Positions 1 to 11,041 of a stretch of DNA of 64,000 bases are shown here, in pieces (position 1 is the first letter of the stretch; each line of letters begins with the position of its first letter). The notes beneath the pieces were generated by a model. The model was given only the letters and a program-made list of their open reading frames with translations. It did not search any database and was not told the origin of the DNA. Source of the DNA: Stenocarpella maydis (lineage: Eukaryota > Ascomycota > Sordariomycetes > Diaporthales > Diaporthaceae); assembly GCA_002270565.1 (NCBI GenBank), contig NQMI01000027.1, forward strand, positions 80,988 through 144,987, read 5' to 3'. A program made the translations under genes and the position numbers.

Positions 1-1676
1 CGTCGCCCGCCCGCATGGCCTTCCACCAGCGGCGCTTGACGCCGACCTTCCAGAGGCTGTCGACGCTGGCCCGCGCCGAGTACAGGAACACGCCCCGTCC
101 CTGCCGGCGCTCGACCCACGCCCAGAAGCCGGCCAGGAACCCGCCGAGGAAGAAGCGCTGCGTCGGGAGGAAGGACCGCGGGAGCCAGGTCTGGAAGAAG
201 CAGATGGACGCCCATGCGGACGAGATGGAGCCTGTCACGAAGGTGCTCATGCGCAGCGCGTTCATGACGAGCCTGTTGAGCGTGGTGAACGGGAAGTTGT
301 ACAGTGCCTTGCACTTGGGGATCAGGAAGGCCGAGTAGACAAGCAGGAAGAAGCGGGTAAGGGGCGGGAATGAACGCAGCCAGAAGGTCAAGAATGTGCG
401 GCTGCAGGATGGGTCCTGTGGGTGGAGGGTAGCGCAGCTCAGTGCTGTGATGAGAGGGTGTGCAGGGGCTGTGAGGGGAGACATGTTGGTGAGAGTCGGT
501 GGGAGGGTCTCCTCCTTGTTAGGGAAAAGTGTGGGTGAGACATAGGGCCTTTTTGCGAAGTTAGTCCTGCCGTCGCGCTGATAGGGAGAGCAGGTTGACT
601 TACGGCCAGTACAGACGCGCCATCTCGCCCAGGCTGTCTACAACCTCCCGCGTGCCCGGCCACTTCAGGCCTGGCGGGTAATCCTTTGGTCTTTGGTGCA
701 GGTAGGCCGACGAGTTCTTCATGATGAAGTCGCCGTAGGCCGTGGGGAAGCAGTCCAGGTCAAAGACGAATGAATGCAGAAGCTGGCCGAAGGCGAAAGG
801 CTGAAGCAACCAGCTGCCGAACCACCACGGCCTCTTTTTCATCCGGCCGTTCTTCTCCCTCCCCCACACAAACCCCCCGTCCTCGGCAAAATTCCAGCTA
901 AACTCCAACGCGCGAAACATGGCATATATGGCGACGGTGACGCGCAACTGCTCCGCTGGATACACACCCAGCGCAAGGCCCGCCAGGGACGCGCCAACCG
1001 CAGGCGCGTACGGCGAGGTGAGGGTATTCGCGGTCCTGGGGTTCCTCTTCCTGAACGGCTCGGCAGAAGGATCAAGAATATGCAGCCGCAACCGGGTGAA
1101 GAAGCGGAACAGGAGCCTGTACAAAAGCAGGATGCTGCTCAGCGACAGCGACAGCCGGAAGACGGGCGACTTGTGAAGCGGCTGCTTCTTCAGCTTCGGG
1201 TCCTGCTTCTGGCCCATGAACCTCGTCGCAATCAGCCCCCAGGCCTTCATCGCGACAGCCGTGGTGGCGAAGACGCGGACCGAATGCCGCACCGCGCGCG
1301 CGTTGTAGTCGTCAGCGCCCAGGATGGCACCAGCCCCGGCGTTCACACCCGCGCTCGTGCTGCCCACGTCCGCGACGCTCATATCCACCGGGGGGTCGTC
1401 TTCCTTGGCCTTTGGCTTTCTCTTCCTGTCGCTGATGCTCCCCGCATCGCCGTTCATGATGCGGTTGACGGTCTCGACCGTGGGCACGCGCTTCTTGACC
1501 TGGCGCGACTTGGACAAGACATATCGGTGGAGGAGGGCGTATTCGCGCGCCGAGATGGTATAGCGTAGGGTGTTGCGCAGGACTGGGTCGTTGGTAGACC
1601 TTGCCGAGAAGGTACCCGAAGCGGCTGGTGATGCGGCGAGACCCCCCTGGCCTCTGCCGCCGGATGAGGAGGCCAT
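1..1676 (-). CDS. TMEM135-like multi-pass membrane protein, 3' end cut by window edge
   Basis: Minus-strand gene with exons 1676-604 and 548-<1. The 55-nt intron (603-549) has a GTAAGT donor, a GGACTAAC branch point and an AAAAAG acceptor, and the frame joins cleanly across it. The open frame extends upstream to 1949, but its first ATG is at 1676, so that is the start. The N-terminus is Ser/Gly-rich and followed by a conserved-looking block beginning DPVLRNTLRYTISAREYALL. Hydrophobic segments follow, then CFPTAYGDFIMKNSSAYL, which resembles the TMEM135 family. Known TMEM135 proteins act at peroxisomes, mitochondria and lipid droplets; a role here is inference. Exon 2 reads SPTLFPNKEETLPPTLTN and then HPQDPSC, further membrane-protein sequence in frame. 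The family call is from recall of conserved motifs, so moderate confidence. Confidence 0.62.
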
Positions 1677-3515
1677 GGACCTGTCGGATCTGGGTGATGT
1701 TGGGGAGCGCGAGGAGTTTCTTGAAGCGTAGATGGAGGTGCGGAAGTCCTTGAAGCTGGACGAGACAGTCAGCTTGGGACTGCCCGGCTTAGTGGTAGTC
1801 GTCGGCACGTAGTGTTGCTGAATGATGGCTGTGTTAGAGGCGATGCCTGTGACGTGGTGCTTCTCTCTGCCTTCCTTGGTGGTTTCATTCCCCCAGTGAC
1901 CGAGCCGGACTTTGCCACGATGGTGCTCTGCAATGTATATCGCAATCAAGAAAGAAGTGCTTACAGCGCTCGGTGGCCTCGGTGAATGTTTATAGTCGTG
2001 GCCAGAGACGGCTTGTGTGACCAGAAATAGAGGAGGACGCGTTTATCTATGAGGGGTGGGGTCAAGTCACGACGGCAGTCTTGTCACGAAGACGGCAATG
2101 CCCCGACGGTCCGGTCTGGACTACGTTAATAATAAGAAGGGGTCGTGTAATCCGAGGATCTGGATATAGATAGACTCGGTAAGGTCCTGGGCAGTCTGGC
2201 AGTGTGGGTGGGCGAGTGGATTGGACTACCTGTATGGTGGTAGTAGGGTGATTTAGGACGGCTGTCGGACGGGGATTTACACGTGCCTCGGCAGGTCGTC
2301 CGCTCGGCGCCCACAGGCGCATTCGTCCTGTCGTTCCACGGGTCCCGAGGCCAGGGAGCCCCCCCTTGCAACATGGACCAATGAAGATCATGATCCCTCA
2401 AGTGGTTGCAGGGTCGACTGGTCAGCGCCCCACACTTCCTTTGCGATGCATAATTCTTAAATCTTGCGACCCGGACGCGACTCCCGACATCATTTCGGTC
2501 AAAGAGATCAATACGGCCACTCGAGCGTGTTAACTCACAGGCCAGGCAGATCACGAGCATTGGCGACATCTTCTTTGGTGGCCTACACTACAGCGTGTCC
2601 AGACTGAATTCTCTCTCGTAAATCTTCTCCTTCTTTTTGGGCCTCCCTCCTGTCTCTTTTCGCCCCCGGCCTTCGGCACACTAGCCGAGCATGAAAAGAC
2701 ATGTCAATTTGCTGTCGTCTGTTCCAATCATGCAGCTCGGCGCCCTGAGCTCCAACTTTTGCTCTTCTGACCGGCCACGGCCAACATGCACTCCGAGGTA
2801 TGCAATAATACAAAAGTTTGCTTTGCCTCTATGGGAGCTAGGCTGAAACTATCTGGTATGTCCTATTAACGACAAGTGCGAAAATGCCAAGACTCAAGGG
2901 GTCCATCCACCTCCACCGCTAGGCGGCGACACTCAGTCGGACGCCCCAAGCTGACCCCGCCGTTGTCCTGATGGCGGCACTGCTATCCGCCGCTCTCAAA
3001 ATTCCAATGCTGCTGCTGCTGCTGCTGTACGTATGTAAAAGTGTTTGTGTGCCTGTTTGTGTGCGGCAGCATGGCTCTCCGGATACCTCGTCCGAAGAGG
3101 CAAGGTACTGCTGATGAAACCTCCCAAACGCAAGACATCCTCCTAGTGTGTGCCAATAACTCCTCCTCAGCCTTCGTTTCTGCGCAGCAAGTCCGAATTC
3201 AATACAACACGTTACTCCAACACCCGTCGCAATGCTTTGTTTTTTTGTGCCGTGCCGGTTTTTTTTTTTTTTTTTTCTTTTCTTTTTCCGCCAACCCTGA
3301 ACCAAGACAACAGCTGTATCCGCCGAAGCTGCCAAGAAACAGTTTTTGAGACGCCGTGAGAAACCAAGCCCCTGTCGCCCTCCCCATTCCTGCCCTCATA
3401 TGTGGTGTTCAAGTTTGTCCAGCCATCCTACTCATGACATCAAGTTCGTTCGCAGACTTTGCAGGACCGCCGGCGTAGGCTCGACATCCGGCCATAAGCG
3501 TCGCGACAGTCGGTA
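1677..3515. other. intergenic spacer
   Basis: No convincing gene on either strand; the open frames are short and lack family-like sequence. It holds a CTG/CAG trinucleotide run near 3008-3028 and a long T tract at 3260-3277. It should contain the upstream region of the TMEM135-like gene and the 3' untranslated region of the BTB gene. Confidence 0.6.
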
Positions 3516-5795
3516 CTACCTGCTGTCCCCCAGCGGTTCCCAAACCCGCTCCATAACGGGCGCATCTCCGTTCGACACGCACTGCTCCCTCCAGCAGACG
3601 CTATTCCACACCCCCTCGAACAGCTGAGGCTCCTTGCTTCTCAGGGCCGCACCGGGGTCTAGACCTTCGTGACGGCCAGCCATAAATCCCGAGACAAAAC
3701 GCCGGCGGCGGCTCTCTCGCGCCGCGACCACGTGAGGGAGGGCTCGCCGCCGGTCTTGAGCTGTCTGCCAGCCAGAAACGCCTCCGATGCCGTTGCTCTC
3801 GAGAAGGAACTTCAGCATTTCGAAAGGTAGGTTGAGGAGGATTCGAGAGAGCGCTGCCGCGTGTTCGAAAGGCTGCTGGTGTGATACAGCCTGGTTGTAA
3901 CCGTCATTCTCGTCGGGGTCCATGTCCCCGAATCTCGGCATGGATTTGCGCGAAGAAACCTGTGGCGGAGCCCGGATCCCGTTCACCATCTCTGTCCCTG
4001 CCGTTCCTCGAGCGGGCGAAATCGGCGGCAGACGAGAGTATCGTGTATCATCAACTGTGGTGTCCAAGGCAAAGTTGTTTGGGAAGTGGGTGATGATGAA
4101 CATCATGATTTTTTCGACCAGCTCGTTCACGTAGATTCCGTGCCTGTACTGAAACGGGAAGAGGCGGTTCTGGGGGCCGTCCATCCTGTTCAGGACCATG
4201 ATAGAATCACGCAGCGCAAACTCCACGCCCTTCTCCACCGTGTCCCAGCTCAGAAGCTTCGATGCCTCTCCCATGGCATTAACGGAGATGTGAGGTATCT
4301 CCAACAGTGCACCGGCGGCGGCATAACCCAGGACAAAGTGGAACCTCTCAATGTCCGAATTGTCGTGTGCCAGCTTCCCCATGGGAACGTAACGGAAGCC
4401 ATACACATGTTTGATTGCTCTCCACATGGAGTCGGCCCGCAGAAAAGGGTCATCCGAGGCGATTCGGAGCTCATGGAGGCCATGGCGAAGGGCATTCTGC
4501 TGCTCTGCTTGCTTTTGCATGAGGTTGGCGAGTATGGGGTTCATTGATAGAATGAGCTTGTGGGCCGGCATCCGCAGAGGCGCATCCAATTGCCCGGAGT
4601 TTTGCGAGTTGACGGTCGTCAGGCGGTCAGGCAGGACCAAACAGACGTCGCAGTCGGCGAAGGCGGGTTTGCTAAACATGTCGTTGATCCGGTCCGTAAA
4701 CACCAAGGCATCGGCAATATCAAGGCCTTCGGCGTTGAACTGCGGTTGGTTGGTTGGTGGAGGGGGAACCCTGGCAATACCGGGAGGGGGCCTGGGACCT
4801 CGAAACTCCATCCCGCTGTGACCGTTCATGAACGGCATCGCGGCTCCGATCTCGTCTGCCGTGCGTGAGGACTGAGACTCGTGGAAACTGCGTGGAGTCA
4901 TGGGCCCGTGGTTCAAGGGAACCTGCACGATTCCTTCATTTGGCGCACCTGAAAGCATTGGTCGGCCAAACGCATCCATACCAGGCACCGGCATTTGTTC
5001 ACGAGCCATGGTCACGGGAGGCGGGAAGACACCTCCAGAGTTGGGGGCGGGCGACGGTGTGTTGGATCCTGGGAACCCGCCAAAGACCAGACTGCCATTG
5101 CTGGGGTGGGGTTGGTGCACAGCCCGGTGTGTAGGGTTCACCTGGGGCAAGTGGATCGGGTCGGGAACAGAACCTCGAAAGTGGGCGGGGTGGGTGTCGG
5201 CCGGGGGAAAGGGCGGAGGAGGCAGGCCGTTGTACGGGGCCGGCGACATGGCTTGGGGAGGAAACGAGACGGAAGAGGGAGCGCTTGGTGCGGTTTCTGG
5301 GACGCAGTGTGAGAAAGAGGCTTCTTCAGGCCCATACCGGGTGCTCTTACCTGGAGGCGTCAGTTCTCCGGAGGATGGTGGAGATACGACGGAGTCTTGT
5401 GTAGCAGGGGCAGCCGATGTTGACTTCGGTTCCTGAGGACTGGGAACGGCGTCGTGGATTGCCTGGCTTGATTCCTTGTGCTCGACTGCTTGCGCAGGCG
5501 GGGGGTCGACGGCCTGTTTGTGGTTGTGAGCGTCGGCTGTGACTTGTTCTGCCTGGCCTCGGGTCTGCTCTATGGGGGGGGTCGGGACTGCGTCTTCACT
5601 GCTGGTTCGCAAAGGTGAGGGCAGCTGCGTGGAAGCGGAAGGTTTCTTGGGTCGACGCTGGAGATAAGGCAGAGGGATGATGGGCTCGACGCGTCTGCGC
5701 ATTACGGGCTGTGAGGCAGCAGCCTTCCTCGCGACTGAGGGTTTGGTGAGGGTGGTGGTAGACCGCACAGGTAACGGGGCGTTTGTCGACGCCAT
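3516..5795 (-). CDS. BTB/POZ-domain protein with long proline-rich N-terminus
   Basis: Open frame of 759 codons from the ATG at 5795; an in-frame TTG just upstream is not a likely start. Residues 1 to about 360 are low-complexity, rich in Pro, Ser and Gln. A BTB/POZ-like fold follows: FADCDVCLVLPD, then MPAHKLILSMNPILANLM and a downstream helical region. BTB domains mediate dimerisation or Cullin-3 adaptor binding; the partner here cannot be told. A possible 54-nt intron (5350-5297; donor GTAAGA, acceptor CGTCCCAG) lies in frame, contains no stop and would remove 18 residues, giving 741. Its branch site is weak, so both forms are open. No DNA-binding or kelch domain is visible. The specific function is unknown. 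Confidence 0.8.
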   Translation of the reverse strand: MASTNAPLPVRSTTTLTKPSVARKAAASQPVMRRRVEPIIPLPYLQRRPKKPSASTQLPSPLRTSSEDAVPTPPIEQTRGQAEQVTADAHNHKQAVDPPPAQAVEHKESSQAIHDAVPSPQEPKSTSAAPATQDSVVSPPSSGELTPPGKSTRYGPEEASFSHCVPETAPSAPSSVSFPPQAMSPAPYNGLPPPPFPPADTHPAHFRGSVPDPIHLPQVNPTHRAVHQPHPSNGSLVFGGFPGSNTPSPAPNSGGVFPPPVTMAREQMPVPGMDAFGRPMLSGAPNEGIVQVPLNHGPMTPRSFHESQSSRTADEIGAAMPFMNGHSGMEFRGPRPPPGIARVPPPPTNQPQFNAEGLDIADALVFTDRINDMFSKPAFADCDVCLVLPDRLTTVNSQNSGQLDAPLRMPAHKLILSMNPILANLMQKQAEQQNALRHGLHELRIASDDPFLRADSMWRAIKHVYGFRYVPMGKLAHDNSDIERFHFVLGYAAAGALLEIPHISVNAMGEASKLLSWDTVEKGVEFALRDSIMVLNRMDGPQNRLFPFQYRHGIYVNELVEKIMMFIITHFPNNFALDTTVDDTRYSRLPPISPARGTAGTEMVNGIRAPPQVSSRKSMPRFGDMDPDENDGYNQAVSHQQPFEHAAALSRILLNLPFEMLKFLLESNGIGGVSGWQTAQDRRRALPHVVAARESRRRRFVSGFMAGRHEGLDPGAALRSKEPQLFEGVWNSVCWREQCVSNGDAPVMERVWEPLGDSR

Positions 5796-6635
5796 TGTCA
5801 AACGGAGGGACCGATAGGTCGGTTGAATGGATGTCTGAGACAGGGCGGACTACTGACGCAAGAGGGGGCTGCAGGCCCTGATTAGAAACCCGTCGGCAGA
5901 GAGGGTTGCGACAACGAACGACGGCAACGACGACGGCGACGACGACGACGACGGGCTGTCAGAGTGGTCGGGGAAGGCGGCGGCAGCAGCAGCATCAGCC
6001 TTGCGTTGCCTTGCCTTGGGCCTGGGCTTTTGGGGCCTTGTCATGGGAGCGGGAGTGGCAGACGCCCGAGGTGGATTTTTCTGCCCTCTCCCCGCAACCA
6101 GCGTCCCACCAAGACCAGGGAGCTGCAACTGGCAGGGGTAAGGCCTGGAGCTGGGCCGATTATGTAAGTCTAGATCCAACCAGCCTAGTATAGGTACGGA
6201 CCCTTGTATGGAGCAGTTAATCGTTTCGAGAGAACACGCTCTCTTGAAAACCAACGCGTCCCCCTCTTGTCCCTCACGGCTGTGGGCAGTGGGTGCTAAC
6301 TGCAATTAAAACACATACATGCATTTATCCCACAAATGCATTCAGCATCGAGGGCGGCGCAAATAGCCCTCCAAAGTCAAGTGTTGGCGTGCTACCAACA
6401 GCGTCAGCAATGCCTGTTTGCAGCCATGACTTCTCGCCTGCGTCTGTCTCGTCCGCATCCAACTGCAAGAGCCATCACGGGAGCAGCAAGCTCTTTGTAA
6501 ATCCGCCTCACTCCAGAAACAATACACTTCTCAGATATAGGGCCCTTGATCCATTTGACGGCAGCATCATCATTATATTCTCTCGGTTCCTGACCTCAAG
6601 AAAATATGTTACTATCAATCATCGTCTGCCGTATC
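5796..6635. other. intergenic spacer with GAC-triplet run
   Basis: This spacer holds the upstream region of the BTB gene and the 3' flank of the metallo-beta-lactamase-fold gene. A GAC/ACG trinucleotide run lies near 5920-5955 and a GGCAGCAGCAG patch near 5975-5990. I see no coding signal on either strand. Confidence 0.6.
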
Positions 6636-7736
6636 TCATTTTAGGATGAGCCCGTCTCCCGAGCCCACCTCGACAAACTCATAATCCGGCCTCTCGTTCC
6701 CTTCTGCATCCTTCGCTTTTGCCTCCTCGGTTTCGACAGCATCCCGCAGGGAATAAGTCGTCCGCTGCAGCAGCCACGAGATGAGCCCGCCTCCCTTCTT
6801 CGCCTCGTCGTGTGTCGCTACCCAGTACTTCGCACCACTGGCTCTCACTGCTTGGATGCCATTTAATGCGCCCAGATTCAGCTGTGCCGCCATCCAGATA
6901 CGGATGTCATCCATGCCATGCAGCAACGCGAGCGTCTTGATCCCCGCGGCCCTGACGCATTCCAGGTCCGGCCCCTTGATCCCGTGGGGCGAGTAAATGA
7001 CCGCCTCGGACTGCTCCTGTGGCGCCGCGTCATTTGACGGCGTTGCGCGCTGCTTGGGGCTGTACCACAGGTCGAAGGCTATTATCACGGCCGAGTGGTA
7101 ATACAGTGCGTTTCCTTGGGTGATCACGCGGCCGATCCCCAGCCACGGCGGCAGGGTCCCGGTCTTGTCCGCCAACGCATCGTGCCAGTCTGTCGTCAAG
7201 GGCGAGAAGCCGGGCGTGGTGATGACAGTGTCGAAATGCCCCCAGGTCCGCACCAGGTCCGCCGCCTTTTCTGTCGCGACTATCGGCACGCCCCTGGGCA
7301 GCTCCGTCAGCGTGGTCTGGTGGCAGTGGTCCGTGAACTCGTGTGATATGGCCACGCAGTCGATTTGACTGGTGCCTGCGTTCAAATCACCATCGCCCAG
7401 CTCGGCGAGCACCTCTTCGAGCTCCCGTATCGTCTGCACGGCTGGCTCAACGACGTGCCACTGTGTGGAGAACCACGACGCGACGTCGCTCTGTGGTCCC
7501 TGCAGCCACGGGTCGATCAGTATGTTGAAATGCGAGCGCCGGGCTGTCGTCTTTGCTTTTGAATTATGTTCCGGGGGTGGAACTGCAGAGGCAGGGACAG
7601 GAAGTTGAAGCAACCACGTTGTGTCGCCGTTGAGATGCGCCAGCACTGGTCGGGGAGATGTTAACGCGCCCCGCCAGGCGGCTCGGTCCTTAAGCCTAAC
7701 AACACCTGCCCTGGTCGAGTCCGCGCCAACGGCCAT
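6636..7736 (-). CDS. metallo-beta-lactamase-fold hydrolase with modified HxHxDH motif
   Basis: Uninterrupted 366-residue frame with an ATG start at 7736. The motif ISHEFTDHCH takes the place of HxHxDH: the first His, Asp and last His are kept, but the middle His is Phe. A downstream VIYSPHGIKG block and a terminal ATHDEAKKGGG block resemble the later metal-binding strands of this fold. The relatives I recall are uncharacterised fungal and plant proteins related to the UlaG-like group. It is probably cytosolic: no signal peptide or membrane helix is seen. The substrate is unknown. Loss of the middle His suggests altered metal occupancy or non-lactamase chemistry, which is inference. Confidence 0.78.
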   Translation of the reverse strand: MAVGADSTRAGVVRLKDRAAWRGALTSPRPVLAHLNGDTTWLLQLPVPASAVPPPEHNSKAKTTARRSHFNILIDPWLQGPQSDVASWFSTQWHVVEPAVQTIRELEEVLAELGDGDLNAGTSQIDCVAISHEFTDHCHQTTLTELPRGVPIVATEKAADLVRTWGHFDTVITTPGFSPLTTDWHDALADKTGTLPPWLGIGRVITQGNALYYHSAVIIAFDLWYSPKQRATPSNDAAPQEQSEAVIYSPHGIKGPDLECVRAAGIKTLALLHGMDDIRIWMAAQLNLGALNGIQAVRASGAKYWVATHDEAKKGGGLISWLLQRTTYSLRDAVETEEAKAKDAEGNERPDYEFVEVGSGDGLILK

Positions 7737-8215
7737 TATATATTCTTGATCAATTTCAATTTGGCGCTGGTTTGTCTCAGGCCGGGCGTGTAACCCAGTC
7801 TATGGAATGTACGATGAGTTACTTGATGGTGTATTGGTGATGAAAGTCAATGACTTCAAGTTCCAGTCCCTCAGAATATAACCGCCACCTTTGGACGACG
7901 TCACAGACGGCTCCTCCTTGTGGCTTAGCCGCAGCTGTTCCACCCTCCAAGGGTATAGTGTAGTTTGTTGATGGATGCGGCAGGGGGTTAAAACCCCCCC
8001 CTGCAAGACATAACGGGTGGCGCCCGAAGGCTTACAAAATGAGCTCACCATCTTCGGATGTTAACAAACAGAGCCCATGTTCTGGACTCAACGCAAAATC
8101 AGAATTCTTCACAATTATGAAAATGCATGACCCAACTGAGTGTCGCTGCACAAGTCTTGTTTCTGCTAGAAATTTCCCTGACGTGGAGTCTGGCTGCCAA
8201 GCGCAAACAACATAG

Positions 8216-8547
8216 ACCAGGTGAAAAGCCCCTGCCGGGGCCCTGGGAGCTATTCGTCTAAGTATTACGGCTTAAATAGGCGTAGAGGGCAGTCACCTAA
8301 TTACTCACTCTACTTACTCCTCTAGCGACCCCCCTCTACGCCAGCCAGTAGGGCCCTCCAGGCACCCAAAGGAAAGGCGTCCATAAAGGCCCTCCGTATA
8401 CCCAAAGGAGGGCCCCTCCACATACGCAGAGGGAGGGCTTCCGTATCCACACGCCCAGAGGGAGGGCTGCCTTCCCAGCCCCCCTAGGCCCTCCAGGTTA
8501 GGGTTCTCCCACAGACTAATCAGCATATAGATATTATTACTAATTAG
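8216..8547 (+). repeat. left arm of long inverted repeat
   Basis: This segment matches the reverse complement of 16127-16410 along most of its length. Shared landmarks in the same order are ACCAGGTG, AAGCCCC..CCGGGGCCCTG, a GCTTAAATAGGCGT block, GGGCCCT..AGGC.CCCAAAGG, CCCCTAGGCCCTC..GGTTAGGG, TTCTCCCA and ACTAATCAGCATA.AGATATTATTA. The interior also has short degenerate GGGCCCTCC-CCCAAAGG subrepeats. It may be the terminal repeat of one large element, or one of two separate copies of a roughly 300 bp repeat. Confidence 0.75.
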
Positions 8548-10388
8548 GACTAACTAAAGTTGTTAGCAGACCGTTTAAGCAGTAAAATATATTAAGATCT
8601 CATTTATAAGCTATTCTGGATGAATAGTAAATCGTAATGCAGATAAGGACCAGCGAAAGCCTCAGACCTACCTTCTCTTGCCTTCTAACGATTCTTAAGA
8701 GCCCAGGGAAACTTGCCCTTAGCTTCAATCTTCTCAGCACCATAAATATAACGCGCGTCATTTATAATGATTTCACCGGTTGTGTACCCCTTTATTCATT
8801 TGACTCCATCATCTAGAAATTGTTCATGAGAACTACATTATTTCAGTTAGTCTCTAGATGAAGAATATTGGCAGAGCTTTTGTAATAAGTACCTAGTGTT
8901 GATCGAATCTGTCTTGTACCTCTAGAGCTTAGGAAGCACTGTTTTCAATCACTATGTTCATTTTTTATGCCTTCAATTCAGGAGAAATTAAAGGACGACC
9001 AATTTTTTTCAGATGACGTGTCCTACAAAAAATAAAAAGAGAGGAGTTGTTAGCCTTGAGCTGTTTGTCTCTTATGGTACAAGGCTGACCACAACACACC
9101 CATGGCAGGAGAATACTAGATTACCTATCGAGAGGTTAACAATGCAATCCTCTTTGAAGGGAAGGCCAAAGGAGCTATTTTAGGCTTGGCAAGATCATTG
9201 TTTCCGCGACTCAAACCATTCTAGATTCATGTTACCATGCCTTCCCAGGAGATGTACTAGGTCCTAGCAGCCTTCAACTGCTCCTAATATGCTTCCCAAC
9301 TGAGCCAACAACGAGATCTAATATGTAGGTAAACTTTATATGATTCAGGGAGTCAGATGCAACCATGCAAGTCTTATATACTGCTATAGACTTCCAATCA
9401 GACAATTGGGAATTATAGTCTTTCAGTAAATAGTAACAGGACCAAGGGAATGTGCTTATAACTTGAAGTAGGTGTGTTAATGAACATCCCTGCCGATCTT
9501 TTACCAACACCAAATACTTTATTATTAGGAGTAATACGTCTTGCTAGAATCGCTTTCATTACCTAGATTGCTATAGGTATCCTTGTAGTAGTGCTCTGTC
9601 AGCGACCACATCAATGATTCCACAGAACGGCCCGGGGATAAACGCGCTATAAACAAGCCGTAAACACGAAGCCTTCCCATCTGAACCATTCACTCGAATT
9701 CTTCACTCAATAATTTCAATCAATTGAGGAATTCTGTGCTAGTTGACAGATCTAGCCCCGGCCGCCAGTTCTAGCTGGTCACTGGGCAATGCATACAGTG
9801 GTGTGATATCTGCGACATATAAGCTTACATGCTTTCAGAACTAAACCGTCGGCCCACAAACATGTCAGCATGTTTCTCTCTCATCTGCACCGCCTTAGGT
9901 CGCCTTGTCACATTCAGCGCTAACATAGATCTCAACTTTCAAACCAATGTCAGACCTCGGGAATTCTTGTGTGCCATCTCTGAGGAGACACACCTTGAAG
10001 TGAGATACGGCAGGATATGTCTTAGCAGTGTAGTCTGAGGAACCGACAAACCACCGGGCGCGTGAGATCACACTCCAGCGGCAAGGCTGAGTTGCTGAAG
10101 GTTTCAAAGACGCCGCTTATTGCAACGCATAATCAAACCCGAGGTATAATTAGTTATGAGGGCTGGCCAATAGCAGTTGCCGATGGGGTTTTGATGCGCG
10201 CTGAGGCTGGTGAAACTTGACGATAGCTTCACCGCTTCTGGGTTGCTCTGCTGTTGGAAATTATTGAACCTATATGGTTGCTTACTACGTTTAACTCACT
10301 GATGATGGGAGCATGCCTTGTGCTTAACATGACGTCGGACACTGATATAGCAGTGCCTGAATTGTAGAAAAGCGTCGAAGAATGAAAG

Positions 10389-10396
10389 TATAAATA
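10389..10396 (+). promoter_or_regulatory. TATA box of the small secreted protein gene
   Basis: TATAAATA lies about 150 bases before the ATG at 10548, a normal distance for a fungal TATA promoter with a short leader. The leader ends in an A-rich CCAAACCAAAAA context before the ATG. Confidence 0.45.
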
Positions 10397-11041
10397 GTCT
10401 CCTTGCCGGTAGCCTTGGGATTTCTAGATGCCCAGGTCATCCGAGCATCAACCACCATCTCTTCTGGTTCTCTCACGTTACAGTAGTACGGACCAATCTC
10501 TTCTGTCCCGACTCTTAAACCCTAACACATCAAAACCAAACCAAAAAATGCAGTTCAGCATCCAGAACCTCCTGCAGTGCGTTAGCCTCATGACGGCTAC
10601 TGCCGCCTCCGGAGCTGGGGCCCTCCCGGACTTCACTGGCACTGGCGCATATCTGATGGCCGAGGCCGAGAAGCGCGGAAAGTACGACCCGGCCGCCGCC
10701 CTAGGAGCCTTCACCGGCACATCTTGCAGCGGTGGTCAGAATGACTTTCGTCAGCCCGATGGTGTCTGCTACAAAGTTGTGAGCGATGCCCGGGCTATGA
10801 AGATTTGGTGGCCCGAAAGGGACTGCAGACGTATGTCGTCGTCTCCCCTTTTCTACACGTCTCGAAGTTATTCTCAGGAAATAATATTTTATACATATTT
10901 TATCCAAGTCTCCTTTTTTCTCAACAATCGGGTCAAGATAGAACAAATATAGAGATTAGCATTCACGTCTACCCTTATCAGAGCTAGGTAGTTACTTGTT
11001 GTGCTAACCTCATACCAGTCCTCATGACCGGCGAGAACCGA

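Larger units (their letters stand above)
7737..10547. other. AT-rich gene-poor region containing the left inverted-repeat arm
   Basis: About 2.8 kb without a credible gene. After the 5' flank of the metallo-beta-lactamase-fold gene the base composition falls to AT-rich and the open frames are short. It contains the left copy of the inverted repeat at 8216-8547. The rest looks like decayed non-coding or transposon-derived DNA, but I could recognise no transposase or reverse-transcriptase remnant. Confidence 0.55.

Noticed and set aside
774..1568. 264-codon plus-strand open frame opposite the TMEM135-like gene
   Set aside because: It is the complement of GC-rich coding sequence, Arg/Pro-rich, with no family-like blocks; a shadow frame.
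1674..1949. In-frame N-terminal extension of the TMEM135-like gene up to 1949
   Set aside because: The first codon of that frame is TTG and no ATG occurs before 1676, so the extension is unlikely to be translated.
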